Below are positions 47,301 through 57,089 of a stretch of DNA of 64,000 nucleotides, piece by piece; position 1 is the stretch's first letter; every line of letters starts with the position of its first letter. The position numbers were made by a program, and so were the translations under genes. Source of the stretch: Flaveria trinervia (lineage: Eukaryota; Streptophyta; Magnoliopsida; Asterales; Asteraceae); assembly GCA_025506515.1 (NCBI GenBank), contig CM046452.1:72850080-72914079 (forward strand), given 5' to 3'. The notes under the pieces were generated by a model, which saw only the letters and a program-made list of their open reading frames with translations, made no database searches and had not been told where the DNA came from.

Positions 47301-48153
47301 ATTCACCTCTCGTTTCTGGCAAAGCCTCCAATCGTCCTTAGGGACCCAACTCAACCTCAGCACAGCCTATCATCCCCAGACCGATGGTCAAACTGAAAGA
47401 ACGATACAAACACTAGAGGATATGCTCCGAGCCTGTGTCATCGATTTCAATGGCTCTTGGGATTCTCACCTCCCGTTGATCGAATTCTCATATAACAACA
47501 GTTACCATACCAGCATCAAGATGGCACCGTTCGAAGCCTTGTATGGACGCAAGTGTCGGTCCCCTATCTGTTGGTTTGAGGTTGGCGAAGCACAAATCAC
47601 CGGCCCAGAACTGATTCAAGAATCCACCGATAAGATTCTTAAGATTCGCGATAACTTGCTTGCCGCTAGAAATCGTCAAAAGCATTATGCAGACAAAGGA
47701 CGAAAACCCATGGAATACAATGTCGGGGATCTCGTACTTCTTAAGGTATCTCCTTGGAAGGGAGTGATTCGCTTCGGAAAGAAGGGGAAGCTATCACCTC
47801 GTTACGTGGGTCCATTCAAAGTGCTCGAGCGAATTGGGAAAGTAGCCTACAAGCTTGAACTACCCCAAGAACTCAGTAACGTGCATCCGACGTTTCATGT
47901 TTCAAACCTTAAGAGATGCCTCGCCGATGAAAATCTCCACATTCCACTCGACGAAGTCCAGATTGATGAATCCATGCACTTTATAGAGAGACCTGTGGAG
48001 ATTATGGATCGGGAAGTCAGACAACTCAAGCGCAGCCGAATACCGATTGTCAAGGTTCGTTGGGAGTCTAAACGTGGGCCAGAGTTCACCTGGGAACGTG
48101 AGGACCAAATGAAATCCAAGTATCCTCATCTTTTCGTTTCAGCCTCCTCGTGA
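44368..48153 (+). CDS. pol of Tekay element 2: knuckles, PR, RT, RNase H, integrase, chromodomain
   Basis: The frame opens after TGA 44365-44367; the first ATG is 44452 and gives 1233 codons. Numbering from there: CCHC knuckles 52-65 and 90-103; protease DTG 148-150; RT with D420 and FIDDIL D484/D485; RNase H D631, E668, D693, D736; integrase HHCC H815, H822, C852, C855, and core D885, D946, E982 (DD35E); GPF/Y near 1120; chromodomain about 1177-1226 (PVEIMDREVRQLK, IPIVKVRW, FTWEREDQM). All expected catalytic residues are present. The product would normally be one Gag-Pol polyprotein; here pol is shifted by one base relative to gag, and no canonical -1 slippery heptamer is visible at the join, so I read this as a deletion. 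Confidence 0.95.
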   Translation, partial: EASIETTKEDKPDTFKDRKRKARSQNFAVVTPAVPVNQVAPTYQPTLNNQAPTKKPYTGPFPQCNVCKYHHPTHAQCRQCTNCGRFGHTFNLCKSAAKAPTNAPVPQHPPTVAQGRACYQCGDPNHFRNRCPQLINAVPAAQGRAFNINAQQAQATNDVVNGTFLIDHQYASILFDTGADKSFVSLEFEPLLVNTRTKLGKSFTIEIADGKLVTIDSIILNCTLKLSEHEFPINLIPMQLGSFDVIIGMDWLSKNHAEVVCFEKIIRIPRASGSVLNIYGEKPSKGLKLMSCTKAQKYLRKHYVAFLAHIVKTDEKSRKIEDIPIIREFPEVFPEDLTGLPPVRQVEFRIDLVPGATPVAKSPYRLAPSEMQELASQLQELSDKGFIRPSSSPWGAPVLFVKKKDGSFRMCIDYRELNKLTDKNRYPLPRIDDLFDQLQGASHFSKIDLRSGYHQLRVHDDDIPKTAFRTRYGHYEFTVMPFGLTNAPAVFMDLMNRVCKPYLDKFVIVFIDDILIYSKSKSDHEQHLRLILELLKKEKLYAKFSKCEFWLKEVQFLGHIVNDKGIHVDPAKIEAVKNWVQPKTPTEIRSFLGLAGYYRRFIPNFSKIAVPLTALTHKDKNFSWGPEQDKAFQTLKQKLCNAPILTLPDGNDDFVVYCDASKQGLGCVLMQRGKVIAYASRQLKIHEKNYTTHDLELGAVVFALKIWRHYLYGTKCVVFTDHKSLQHIFNQKELNMRQRRWVELLNDYDCEIRYHPGKANVVADALSRKDYVMLHSVTNQTDLKTRVLQAQHESVTEGNLYDEMSCGAELQLETKPDGLLYFLNRLWIPNRDNLRTLIMSEAHKTRYSIHPGADKMFMNLRNQYWWPGLKKDIALYVSKCLTCSKVKAEHQRPSGLLVQPEVPVWKWENISMDFITKLPRTSSGYDSIWVIVDRLTKSAHFLPIREDYRVEKLARMYINEIVSRHGVPLNIISDRDGRFTSRFWQSLQSSLGTQLNLSTAYHPQTDGQTERTIQTLEDMLRACVIDFNGSWDSHLPLIEFSYNNSYHTSIKMAPFEALYGRKCRSPICWFEVGEAQITGPELIQESTDKILKIRDNLLAARNRQKHYADKGRKPMEYNVGDLVLLKVSPWKGVIRFGKKGKLSPRYVGPFKVLERIGKVAYKLELPQELSNVHPTFHVSNLKRCLADENLHIPLDEVQIDESMHFIERPVEIMDREVRQLKRSRIPIVKVRWESKRGPEFTWEREDQMKSKYPHLFVSASS

Positions 48154-48176
48154 ACAAATTTCGGGACGAAATTCCT

Positions 48177-48190
48177 AAAGTAGGGGAGAC
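48177..48190 (+). other. Purine tract of Tekay element 2
   Basis: AAAGTAGGGGAGAC directly precedes the 3' LTR, primer for plus-strand synthesis. Confidence 0.85.
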
Positions 48191-50830
48191 TGTAACATCT
48201 GACCCATTTCTATTTGTAATCCGAACTCGTTTATTTCAATGAATGAAATCCTTTCGTTGAACACATTTATGTTGTTATATAATTCAAATAATAATCATGT
48301 GTCTTTACAAATTTATAAAGTTATCATAAAGCTTAGTTATTAATGAATAAAACAAATTTAAATATTTTTTGTGGTTTTCAAAGGGTTAAATAATAATAAT
48401 AATGTTAATAGTAATAATAATATTTATAATAATAATAACAATGAAAGCATTACTCAAAATTTAACCCTAAAAAGTTTTGGGTTGAAAGGGTAAACAAGTG
48501 AAACTTGTTTTACAAAACTTTAAATAAGAAATAATAAACTACATAAAATCTAGGGGGCCAAAGTGTAAAATTTCTTTTAAAACCAACCCCCCACCCGTCG
48601 ACCCCCTTCCCCCATCTCCGGCCAACTCCCGGCCAACGTCCGGCGATCCCACACACGTCAAAATACGCGGTTTCAATCGAATCAAACACCCCCATTAACT
48701 TCGCTACCTAGATTCGAACCCTTGACCCCATAAAAATTCAATAATCGACCTTGTTACGCGGCTAAAAATCAAACCCAATCATACCATCTAAAAACCGAAT
48801 CAAACTCAATTGGAAACTCGAGTGATTGACTCAATTAACCAACCTGTAAGCGCGTAATCACAATGATGAACATAATCAACACACCAATTTAACATAAAGC
48901 CTGTACAATCACACCCGCATTCGACTCAATCACCCGAAAAACGAATTGAACTCGTACGCGTATTATACATCAAATTACTCTCATATAATAGAGGGCAAAC
49001 CCTCCAAATCGCACCCTCAAACTCTCTGTCACTTCAATTCGATCGAAACACACACACACACATCGATTCAAGGCCATTTTCAAGCCGAAGCTCAACTCGA
49101 ACTCGATTTCACCATCCCCGACATCATACCGGGTAATTGAACACACTCACACACTCGATTTTTAATGGGTAATCAAAGCCCCATGTTTGATTTGATTATC
49201 GCAATCGTTTTCAGATTCGATTTGGTCTCAATCGAATTAGGGTTTTGGGAATTGGGGGAAACACATCAAACTTATGTTTTAAGAAAAATCAGTTGGAGTA
49301 TTTGACAAGAAAAGGGCTTTAGCCCAACTGGCAAACCACTACCACCTCAACCTAGAGGTCCCGGGTTCGAACCGGGCCTCCCTTCCCTTTTTTTTTTCTT
49401 TCTTTGTTTTTTTATTTATTTAAAAAAATCCAGAAAATGTATATTTTCTGAAAATGTATATTTTCTGAAAATGTATATTTTCTGAAAATGTATATTTTCT
49501 GAAAATGTCATTAAACTAACTCTAAAATTATTTTAAAAAAAATTGTTTTAATTCTGAATTATTTGATAAAAAAATCTTAAATTTATTTGTAAATTTTAAA
49601 ATTTATAACCATTACTTTTATCGAACATAAAGCGTTTTGAATCGTCAAAGGAAAACTAACAAATTAATTTTCCAAATTAATTATTCCTTTGACCATTAAT
49701 TATTTATTTATTATTCTTTAACGTTATAAGTTGGTATTTTATAAAGTCACCAAAGACGATACATGTTTCCAAATCATTTTAATTCTTTTAGTCCCTCAAA
49801 TAATTAAATATTTTAATTAATTATCATTAGTTATTTGATTTTCCCACACTTTAACAATAAATCAAACGGTTATGTTATTGATACAATTATTTCTATTAAA
49901 TTCTAAACATAATTACTTTCAATAAATTCGTTTATTTATTTCAAGACATTTAAACTAAATGAGTTATTTCATTCAATACCTATTCCCAATGAAAACCCTA
50001 ATCTATTCCTCATTTCTCATATCATTATTATTCTAATTCGAGACACCGTTCCATAGGATAATCATAAGGAAATCGTTGGTACCTAATCTATCACGTTCGC
50101 ATTCTAACCTCATTAATCAAGTGAGTATTCATTGCCCATTTTATTGTGTTTATATTTTGGGGAAATCATGTGACAATATAATCAAACCTTGTTATTACAT
50201 TTATCTCATTTATAAATTCAATTCGTTACGGGCTATGTCTTTGCTTGTAATAAAGTATTCATAGTTAGATAAATTGGATGATAACACAATTAGCAACTCA
50301 TACAACAATGGTAACGATGATAGATCTATTGGTTTGACAACCCACCCCATTTGAATATTCGAGTGGTGATTGAAACCGGATTCACATATTCTATCACGAC
50401 TTCGTCTGCGGATCAAGTCAGTTTAGTCAATTGGATTAATTGTGTTGATTTGTCTTTTATGCTACATTATTATACTATAAGTCTTGACATTGCCATGAGA
50501 ATTGAATTATTCAATCATTTGATCAACCTATATGTATGTATATCAAACTGTGATTACTCACCGGCTAATTCATAGCTGACTCGTTATTTTCCACATGATT
50601 TCAGGTTAAGCAAGTTAGTGGACTTCTACATGCTCATCTAGGACCCGGACTTAATCAAATTAAAAGACATTTATTATTATGCCATTTGGAATTTATTGTT
50701 TAAATTGTATTGGAAATCTTTAATGAAAGTGACGTTTAATATTACCTTGGTTTATTTAGTTCCATGTGCTATGAACAATCGATTCCCATTAGTCCGCCCC
50801 GATGATTCCGCCATCGGTTGGGGTGTGACA
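48191..50830 (+). repeat. 3' LTR of Tekay element 2
   Basis: 2640 bp with the same ends as the 5' LTR. The extra length is mostly three added copies of a 17-bp unit (49433-49500). Confidence 0.95.
49433..49500 (+). repeat. 17-bp repeat expanded to four copies in one LTR only
   Basis: GAAAATGTATATTTTCT occurs four times head to tail; the 5' LTR has it once (41647-41663). The unit is itself an inverted repeat (AGAAAAT / ATTTTCT). Confidence 0.95.
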
Positions 50831-50906
50831 GATTGGTATCAGAGCCATGGTTATAGGGAATTAGGTTATTAGAAACGGAATGACCTAGACTATAACTAAG
50901 ACCTTA
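50831..50906 (+). repeat. Duplicate of the element 2 PBS and leader after its 3' LTR
   Basis: These 76 bp match 42995-43070 (PBS TGGTATCAGAGCC and first leader bases). They should not follow a 3' LTR in a simple insertion. They show that another internal region once continued here. Confidence 0.9.
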
Positions 50907-51570
50907 GTTCCGTTAAGTCTTGCATACACGTGTCGTGAGCACACACTAATTGTCGTTAAACGTTGGTGACTTAATAACATAATATATGATAAACAATGAT
51001 AATCTAATTAACAATGCTAATTATTAGTTGTGATTATGTGATTCATGAATTTATAGAATTTTAAATATTTATTTTGTGAATTTTACGTGATAATGTGACA
51101 ACGTATTATATATATTTCATGTGTTGTGTGACTTATTGTAAATATTTATGATTATTATTATTGACTAATAATACTTATAACTTGTTGTTAAAACTATTAC
51201 AAAAGTTTTAAAAGATTAACTTTTATAAAATTTAAACAAGAGAGGTTTAATTTGTAATTGCCATTTAACTAAATGTTACCAAAAATCAAAACCCTAGCCC
51301 CCTTACACCCCCTCAACTGGCCGAACACCCCCAATCACCCATTCTTTGCGATTTTGATCCAAGAACACACATACAATTCGGATTTGATTCTAGTTTCAAG
51401 TGTTGCAAGGTGCTAGTAGTGTAATTGTTGATTCTATACATTTAAAGTTTAGCTTTGATTAGTTTTTCATAGTTTTTGTTCTTGATGAACCCTAATCCAC
51501 AAATTGATGATGAAAACATGAAATTGATGATTGTTATATGTTAATATAATGTTAGTTAGGTTGTATGAAT

Positions 51571-52038
51571 TAGGGTTGGCATAACAAATCAAACACTACA
51601 CGATAAGACACGAACATGGTAAGACACGAACACAATAAGACACGAACATGATAAGGGCTGACACGAACAAGACACGATAACTAATCATGTCATTCTTCCA
51701 GACAAGAACATGAACTTGTTTAGAAACAGGTTATATGATACACCCGTTAAGAGACACGATAAAAACACACGTTTAGTGAAACAAAATTGACTGAAGTCTA
51801 TCAAAATCTTGAATATACCATAATCTTTAGCATGCTAATCTTGACATATTTGAAACAAAAGTCAATAGAAAGTCTATTTTGACCAATAACATAGTATAAA
51901 GAGGTAATATACGGGGTACGAAGAGAGCTCAGGCGGAGGCCGAAGACTCACTCGATGGTACTGTGATAGTTGTATTTAATTGAAGAGGTTGGGCAAGGGA
52001 TACGAATTATAAATTAAACATGAAAAAATGACATATAT

Positions 52039-52094
<56 letters not shown>

Positions 52095-52301
52095 ATAGTT
52101 TTAATAAGCTAAAACTATAAACAGGTCTTAACATCTGTGTTAATAGGTTAATAGGTGTTTGATTTGTTAAGACATGATTTTTATCGTGTCTTTAACGTGT
52201 CAACCTGTTCATGACACAAAACCTATTAAGCTCAAACACAAAACCTATTAACTTTGTGTCGTGTCATGTTAACAGGTTCGTGTCAGAAATTTCCAGCCCT
52301 A
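51571..52301. mobile_element. hAT-like MITE with near-perfect 8-bp target duplication
   Basis: Ends TAGGGTTGG and CCAGCCCTA form short terminal inverted repeats. Flanks are GTATGAAT (51563-51570) and GTATGAAG (52302-52309), 7 of 8 identical, as expected for hAT elements. Subterminal ACACGA/TCGTGTC words repeat in opposite orientation on the two sides (GACACGAACA on the left, GTTCGTGTC on the right). No transposase. Confidence 0.8.
52040..52098. repeat. (TA)n microsatellite within the MITE
   Basis: About 28 TA units with one break, then AGTTTTAATAAGC. Confidence 0.95.
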
Positions 52302-54185
52302 GTATGAAGGTTAGATTATGTTGATTATGCAAGAAATCCATGGATTGATCATGTAGCTTATACATTGTCTAAAGAGAAAACTTTTTGTTTTTGGAATTCA
52401 TGGTTTGATGATGATATGATGTTGGATACAATGTTTAAATGTTAGTCTACTTGAATTGCGCAAGAAAACTTATGAATTTGAGGCATTGATCATAACGTAT
52501 TAAAAGTAGAAACTTTTATGCATAATTATTGGGAATTTGATGATCTGGTGATGATTATCATGTTAGAATGAATGTTATGAACTTTATTAGGTATAAATTT
52601 GATGAAATTATGATTGAATTGGATGCTAGATTACTTTTGGGTGTTACTTTCCCAAGAGGAAAACTTTATGTTTGTAGAATATTAGATATGATGATTTGGG
52701 CATGTTTATGATGTTAGGATCATGTTAGTATGATTTTTGATGATGTTTAATATGATTGAATATGTTAATTGAGTTGTATGAATGTTTGGTTGATCATGTA
52801 AGGAATTTAGGTTTTGGTGATCATACATGATGATGAATTGTGGTTAGTAATTGGGAAATCATGTTTGGGATTTGAATTGATTGTTTTTGTGTATGTTGGT
52901 CGGAATGAACCTGGTTGATAAATGTGATTATGATTTTCATATATGCGTGCAAATTTGAGACCCCTACTTGGTAGGATTGGCAAGGTTTAGGATGTAAAGT
53001 CATGAGAGGCTTCACATGGCATATAGTGCATGAATAGACTTCACGTATGAATTACTTGTTGTGATGTATTTACGATTGTGTTGAGCATGTTGGTTGTTTG
53101 AGATTCGTATAAGTTGTATGATAATCTAATGTAGCATGATGATCTAGGTAGAACATGGGTTGATGATGTGATACATGTGGATAACTTGAATGATGTTCAT
53201 GTATGCTAAGTTGATACACTTGATTAAATGATATTTCAATTAATATGTCACCAACGGGTCAGATGGGTTAACTAGGTTAATTGAGGGTTGTTAAGTTTTT
53301 CTATGTACAAGTACTTGTGTACCTTTGTGTTCTAGGTAACCTTTGAAGGGTTGTTTTTGCATCTATCATCAGTTCTCTTTTGTCATTATCATTGCACATC
53401 AGGTGAGTTCATGCCCCATACTTTTATACACTCTCTTTTGGGGGAGATAGCACACTTGTTTACAAATGCTATATTATTATTATTAGAAGTTATATAGTTT
53501 TAACATAGTGGATAATACCTTGAAAGTCCTCACTTTTTCGGATCGTTAATAATGGTAGCTAGCGGGAAATCTTGGGTAGTACTACTGGGTTTGACAAGCT
53601 CCACCTGTGCCACTCGAGGTCAAACGGTAGCAACATTATCCTAAACACAAACATCGTCACGACCTGGTAAGTCGTGATGGGAGGCAATAAACGCAACACA
53701 GTCAGCTTCGATTATGAAATCACTATTGTAATTACTTGTGAATATAGACTAGCTATCTATTTCAATACACTTCTTATGTTATACACATGTTATTGTTTAT
53801 ATTAAATACAAACTCTTGAACTCACCAACCTTTGTGTTGATACTTTTAGTATGCTATTCTCAGGTTGTCAACTCAGTTTCCTATTAGGAGCACATTACGG
53901 GTCCAACATGCATTCTAAGACATTATGTCAAGATATAACACTTGGATTTTATTTATGAGATTTAAATAATGGGTTGGCGCGTGGTTTTCCAAATTTTCCA
54001 TTTGTAAACTTTGGTTTGTCTTATTTACAAAATGCTTCCGCATGGTTTAAAGTTTGAACTTTGGTTGGTTTTATTCTAAGTATGGAATATAGTGTCATTC
54101 TGAGTAACTAGTGACTGTAATCCTGGTTTGTTCACACGCCTCGCGGTAAAACTCTACACCTGGATTTTGAGGGTGTGATAGATCG

Positions 54186-54203
54186 AGTCCAAACGGGGGT
54201 GAT
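54186..54203 (+). repeat. Cassandra purine-tract remnant upstream of its 5' LTR
   Basis: AGTCCAAACGGGGGTGAT precedes LTR A exactly as it precedes LTR B at 54562-54579. A 5' LTR should be flanked by host DNA, so this is the tail of a further internal region, i.e. the remains of a tandem multi-LTR Cassandra array. Confidence 0.8.
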
Positions 54204-54832
54204 TATGACACTTACATATATACCACATCGGTTTTGGATAGGAGAGATTCTTGGTTCATAAGGAATGTCCTGCCTCTAACATCAACAATGCGTTTTGGGC
54301 GTATTGGTTGTGGATGAGAGGAGAACTCCATAGCTAAGCGTGCTCAGGTGGGAGCAATCCATGGATGGGTGACCTCCATGGCAAGTTTTAACTCGGGTAA
54401 CCAAAAGAAAATCCGTGAGCTCCTCATGGGTAAAACAGACAATATTATTGGTGTGCGTGGATGGGTGTTACATAATGGTATCAGAGCCACTCTTTTGTCG
54501 TTCAGGATGTAGGACGTACCTCACTAAGGATAGTGACTTCTCGCGCTCATCGAGGACGATAAGTCCAAACGGGGGTGATTGTGACACCTTACATATATCC
54601 TACATCGGACGTGGACAGGATAAATTCTTGGTTCATAAGGAATGTCATGCCTCTAACATCGACAACGCATTTTGGGCGCATTAGTTGTGGATGAGAGGAG
54701 AACTCCACAGTTAAGCATGCTTAGGTGGGAGCAATACAAGGATGGGTGACCTCCCTGCAACCAAAAGAAAATCTGTGAGTTCCTCGTGGGTAAAACAAAC
54801 AATATTATTGGTGTGAGGGGCCGGGTGTTACA
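54204..54832 (+). mobile_element. Cassandra TRIM element with 5S rRNA-derived LTRs
   Basis: LTR A 54204-54472, internal 54473-54579 (107 bp) with PBS TGGTATCAGAGCC at 54476-54488 and purine tract AACGGGGGTGATT at 54568-54580, LTR B 54580-54832. Both LTRs end GGGTGTTACA. Each carries a 5S-like block (54321-54378 and 54698-54754) with GAACTCC..AG(T/C)TAAGC.TGCT and GGATGGGTGACCTCC, the region of the 5S internal promoter. A tiny two-LTR element without coding sequence and with 5S in the LTR is the definition of Cassandra. LTR A has lost its terminal TG, and LTR B has a deletion of about 16 bp after the 5S block. Confidence 0.92.
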
Positions 54833-55930
54833 AATGGAATCAATCATTGATATAATTAAAAAAATAAGTTTTTCCTTAAATAGTGCATATAAAATATTTA
54901 TTTACCATAATAGGTGTTTAAGAAATTGTTTTTTATTTCATTTTATTACTATTAGTTAAATTTATTATCACTCTAATTCACTCAGACTTAATGTAAAATC
55001 TTCTTTTCATATAGAAAATTTTAATTTTTTACTATAATTTTGTTTCATTTTTACACAAAAGTAGGCATATTTGTTTTTTTATTCTTTTTAAAAAATATGT
55101 ATTTTTTTCAAAAATGTTTTTAAATAGCTTAAAAAAATGTAATAAGAAAAATTGTTGTTAACAAAAAATACATTCTTTAAAAATATTTTATATAAATTAT
55201 TAGGACCATGTACGGACAGAGTACTAACTGATTTACGTGTATACCAACTCAAATAGTGCGTAATCCTATTTGATTGGCGATCCAATCAGTGAGAACGCAC
55301 ATAGAATCGATCTTAGAATGAATCTAATAAGAATTATTGCAATACGAATATGTGCGATCTATGAACTTGGAACATGTGTTCTAGGGTCTCTGGACGGCTA
55401 GGGTATGATTTAGTACGTAGGTATTCGAATTGTTATGTTTTTCCACAAATTAAGTGGTATTTATAGGTTAGGGTTTTCCATTCGTGCGACTGAGCCATTC
55501 GCATGGTTCAGTCGTACGATTGAAACAAGCGGTTGATCCATCCGCACGAATGAAGATTCAGTCGTGCGACTGAGTCAATCCCATGTTACAATCGTGCGAC
55601 TGATCCAGTCTCCTGGTTCAGTCGTGCGAATGGTTCATTAGCATGAAGTCTTCATGTGTATGGTCCATTAGCATGGTCCATTCGCATGAGAACTTCACAC
55701 GATTAAGTTTAAGCACGTTTCTCAATCATTATTGACTAAGAACTATGTAAAAAACACAAAACCTATAAAGTTAGTTCAATAAGCGTTAACACACAATAAT
55801 CAATGAAATATAAACATTATAAGCATAAACCACACATTGTATTTCATTCAAACCCATTCTGTTACATATATGTAAGACATGAAAGACATTTTACATTAAG
55901 CTCATAAACTAGGTATATATGTATCTATAA
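54833..55930. other. AT-rich DNA and probable 3' LTR/UTR of the sirevirus
   Basis: 54833-55200 is T/A-run rich with no feature. 55200-55900 has a TATTTATAGGTT text followed by a CGTGCGACTGA/CGCATGG motif cluster (55485-55710). On minus, GTCCAAGGGGAG at 55933-55944 is a purine tract candidate for the sirevirus, which would place a 3' LTR below it; I could not identify clear TG...CA ends. Confidence 0.35.
55485..55710. repeat. CGTGCGACTGA motif cluster
   Basis: About 14 near-copies of (A/G)TTCGCATG, AGTCGTGCGACTGA and CGCACGAATGA at 15-20 bp spacing. Confidence 0.75.
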
Positions 55931-56059
55931 ACTCCCCTTGGACCTAGTTTACTCTATTGTCTAACATTCTTCATTAGCTCTTCATACTTCTTGTAATTTT
56001 CCTCCCTTGTAACTCTTGCATGTATTTTGAATGCAAAGTAGAGTCTTATCACGTTTTGG

Positions 56060-57087
56060 AACTAGGGCTTGTACAATGTCTTATGCATCATAGAACAGTG
56101 GCCACTTGTTAAAGTGTAGACATCGTCAGAAGACAAGTTAGTTAGCCACATCGGGTCAAATATCATGATATTTTCTATATTTCCATTTCTGTTCAGAACT
56201 ATGACCGCCTCACATGTTCTCCAGTTATAGTACCACCACTTGAAGTGTGGAGTGAAGTCCTGAGGCATTTCTCTTAGAGGGATTCTCGACATTGTGCATG
56301 GAGGACTCCACTTCAGCATAATCTTTGGCTTTCCAGTAATGGCGTCAACTTCAGATCTTTTGATATACCTCGTTGGTTGTTGAGGTTTGAAGTTGACCCA
56401 CTGGTATGATACTCTCTTTTCAAAGCAGCTTCAAACTAGCCTGACATCTTTCTTGGGTCAGCATATACTAGCTTCAGTTTGGCCAGCTGGTTGAGCTCAA
56501 AACCGGGTAGTCTTCAGATCGTGTGGGAATCTGAAGTACTCGATTCCCTTTTCTCTCTTTATAGCATAAACATTTAGATCATCAAAATATGCCCACACTA
56601 TGATCTATCCTGACACCTTCAGATGCTTCTTCACTTTGTAAAGCTTGGTGTAGGTACTACGCTTTGGAGCACTACGTTGGGCTCTGATCTCTGCAAAACA
56701 TGCCGCCCATTCAGCCTTTTTGATGTTGACATCGGCGTCTGAGGCTTTGGCTTGATCTTTCTTCTTCTCCAACTCCTGCTCCATCTTATCCAGTGTTTCA
56801 AATGTATCACTGACAAGAGTGTCACCCAATTTGGGGACTACATTTCCCTCATTGTCAGCATACTCTGGATAATGTTGTGCTGTGACGTCTTCAATCTCAA
56901 TCTCATTCACATCTTTAAGCTCATAGTCACTATCCATGTCAATAGTAGGAGCATCATTCACAAGCTCATCTGGATTCAGTCGGAACATCTCAGCTAGTTG
57001 CTCATCAGCAAGGTCGTGAATTATTTCTCCTTCTTTAGGAGTGTAACTCACAGACCTCCTGACGATCCCTTGCAGATCAAGTATCAT
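56060..57087 (-). pseudogene. C-terminal part of the sirevirus envelope-like ORF
   Basis: 57087-56605 gives a 160-codon frame: SYTPKEGEIIHDLADEQLAEMF, an acidic middle, then a helical charged segment (ETLDKMEQELEKKKDQAKAS) and a basic end. 56605-56060 continues in pieces: REKGIEYFRFPHDLK near 56515-56560, WVNFKPQQPTRYIKRSEVD near 56345-56405, then MLKWSPPCTMSRIPL and WYYNWRTCEAVIVLNRNGN at 56319-56180. Stops lie near 56040 and between the pieces. I recognise this text as the conserved end of the ORF found after pol in composite-family sireviruses. Its biochemical role is unknown. No clear transmembrane helix is visible. Confidence 0.5.
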
Positions 57088-57089
57088 TG

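Larger units (their letters stand above)
40411..50830 (+). mobile_element. Tekay/Del chromovirus element 2, young, nearly intact
   Basis: LTRs 40411-42994 and 48191-50830, PBS 42998-43010, gag from 43640, pol to 48153, purine tract before 48191. The LTRs look almost identical by eye except for homopolymer changes, a few substitutions and a 17-bp repeat expanded from one to four copies in the 3' LTR. The 1233-codon pol frame keeps all catalytic residues and the chromodomain. The only break seen is a one-base frame change between gag and pol. It inserted into the 3' LTR of element 1. Its Gag and Pol wording suggests an Asteraceae host. Confidence 0.95.
50907..54180 (+). mobile_element. Third Tekay-like LTR, diverged and 5'-truncated
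   Basis: No ORF is supported. The order of parts resembles element 2's LTR: an AT-rich start, an AACCCTAGCCCCCTTACACCCC block (51291) like the C-rich block there, ATCAGGTGAGTTCATGCCC (53398) like ATCAAGTGAGTATTCATTGCCC, TTTTGGGGGAGAT (53436), CTATTCTCAGGTTGTCAACTC (53852) like the last part of Tekay LTRs, and an end at GAGGGTGTGATA (54179), like GGGTGTGACA. The left end lacks TG. A MITE and a TA microsatellite lie inside. Confidence 0.5.

Noticed and set aside
54321..54378. 5S rRNA gene
   Set aside because: Only the promoter half of 5S is present, it occurs twice inside matched LTRs with a PBS and purine tract between them. It is Cassandra LTR sequence.
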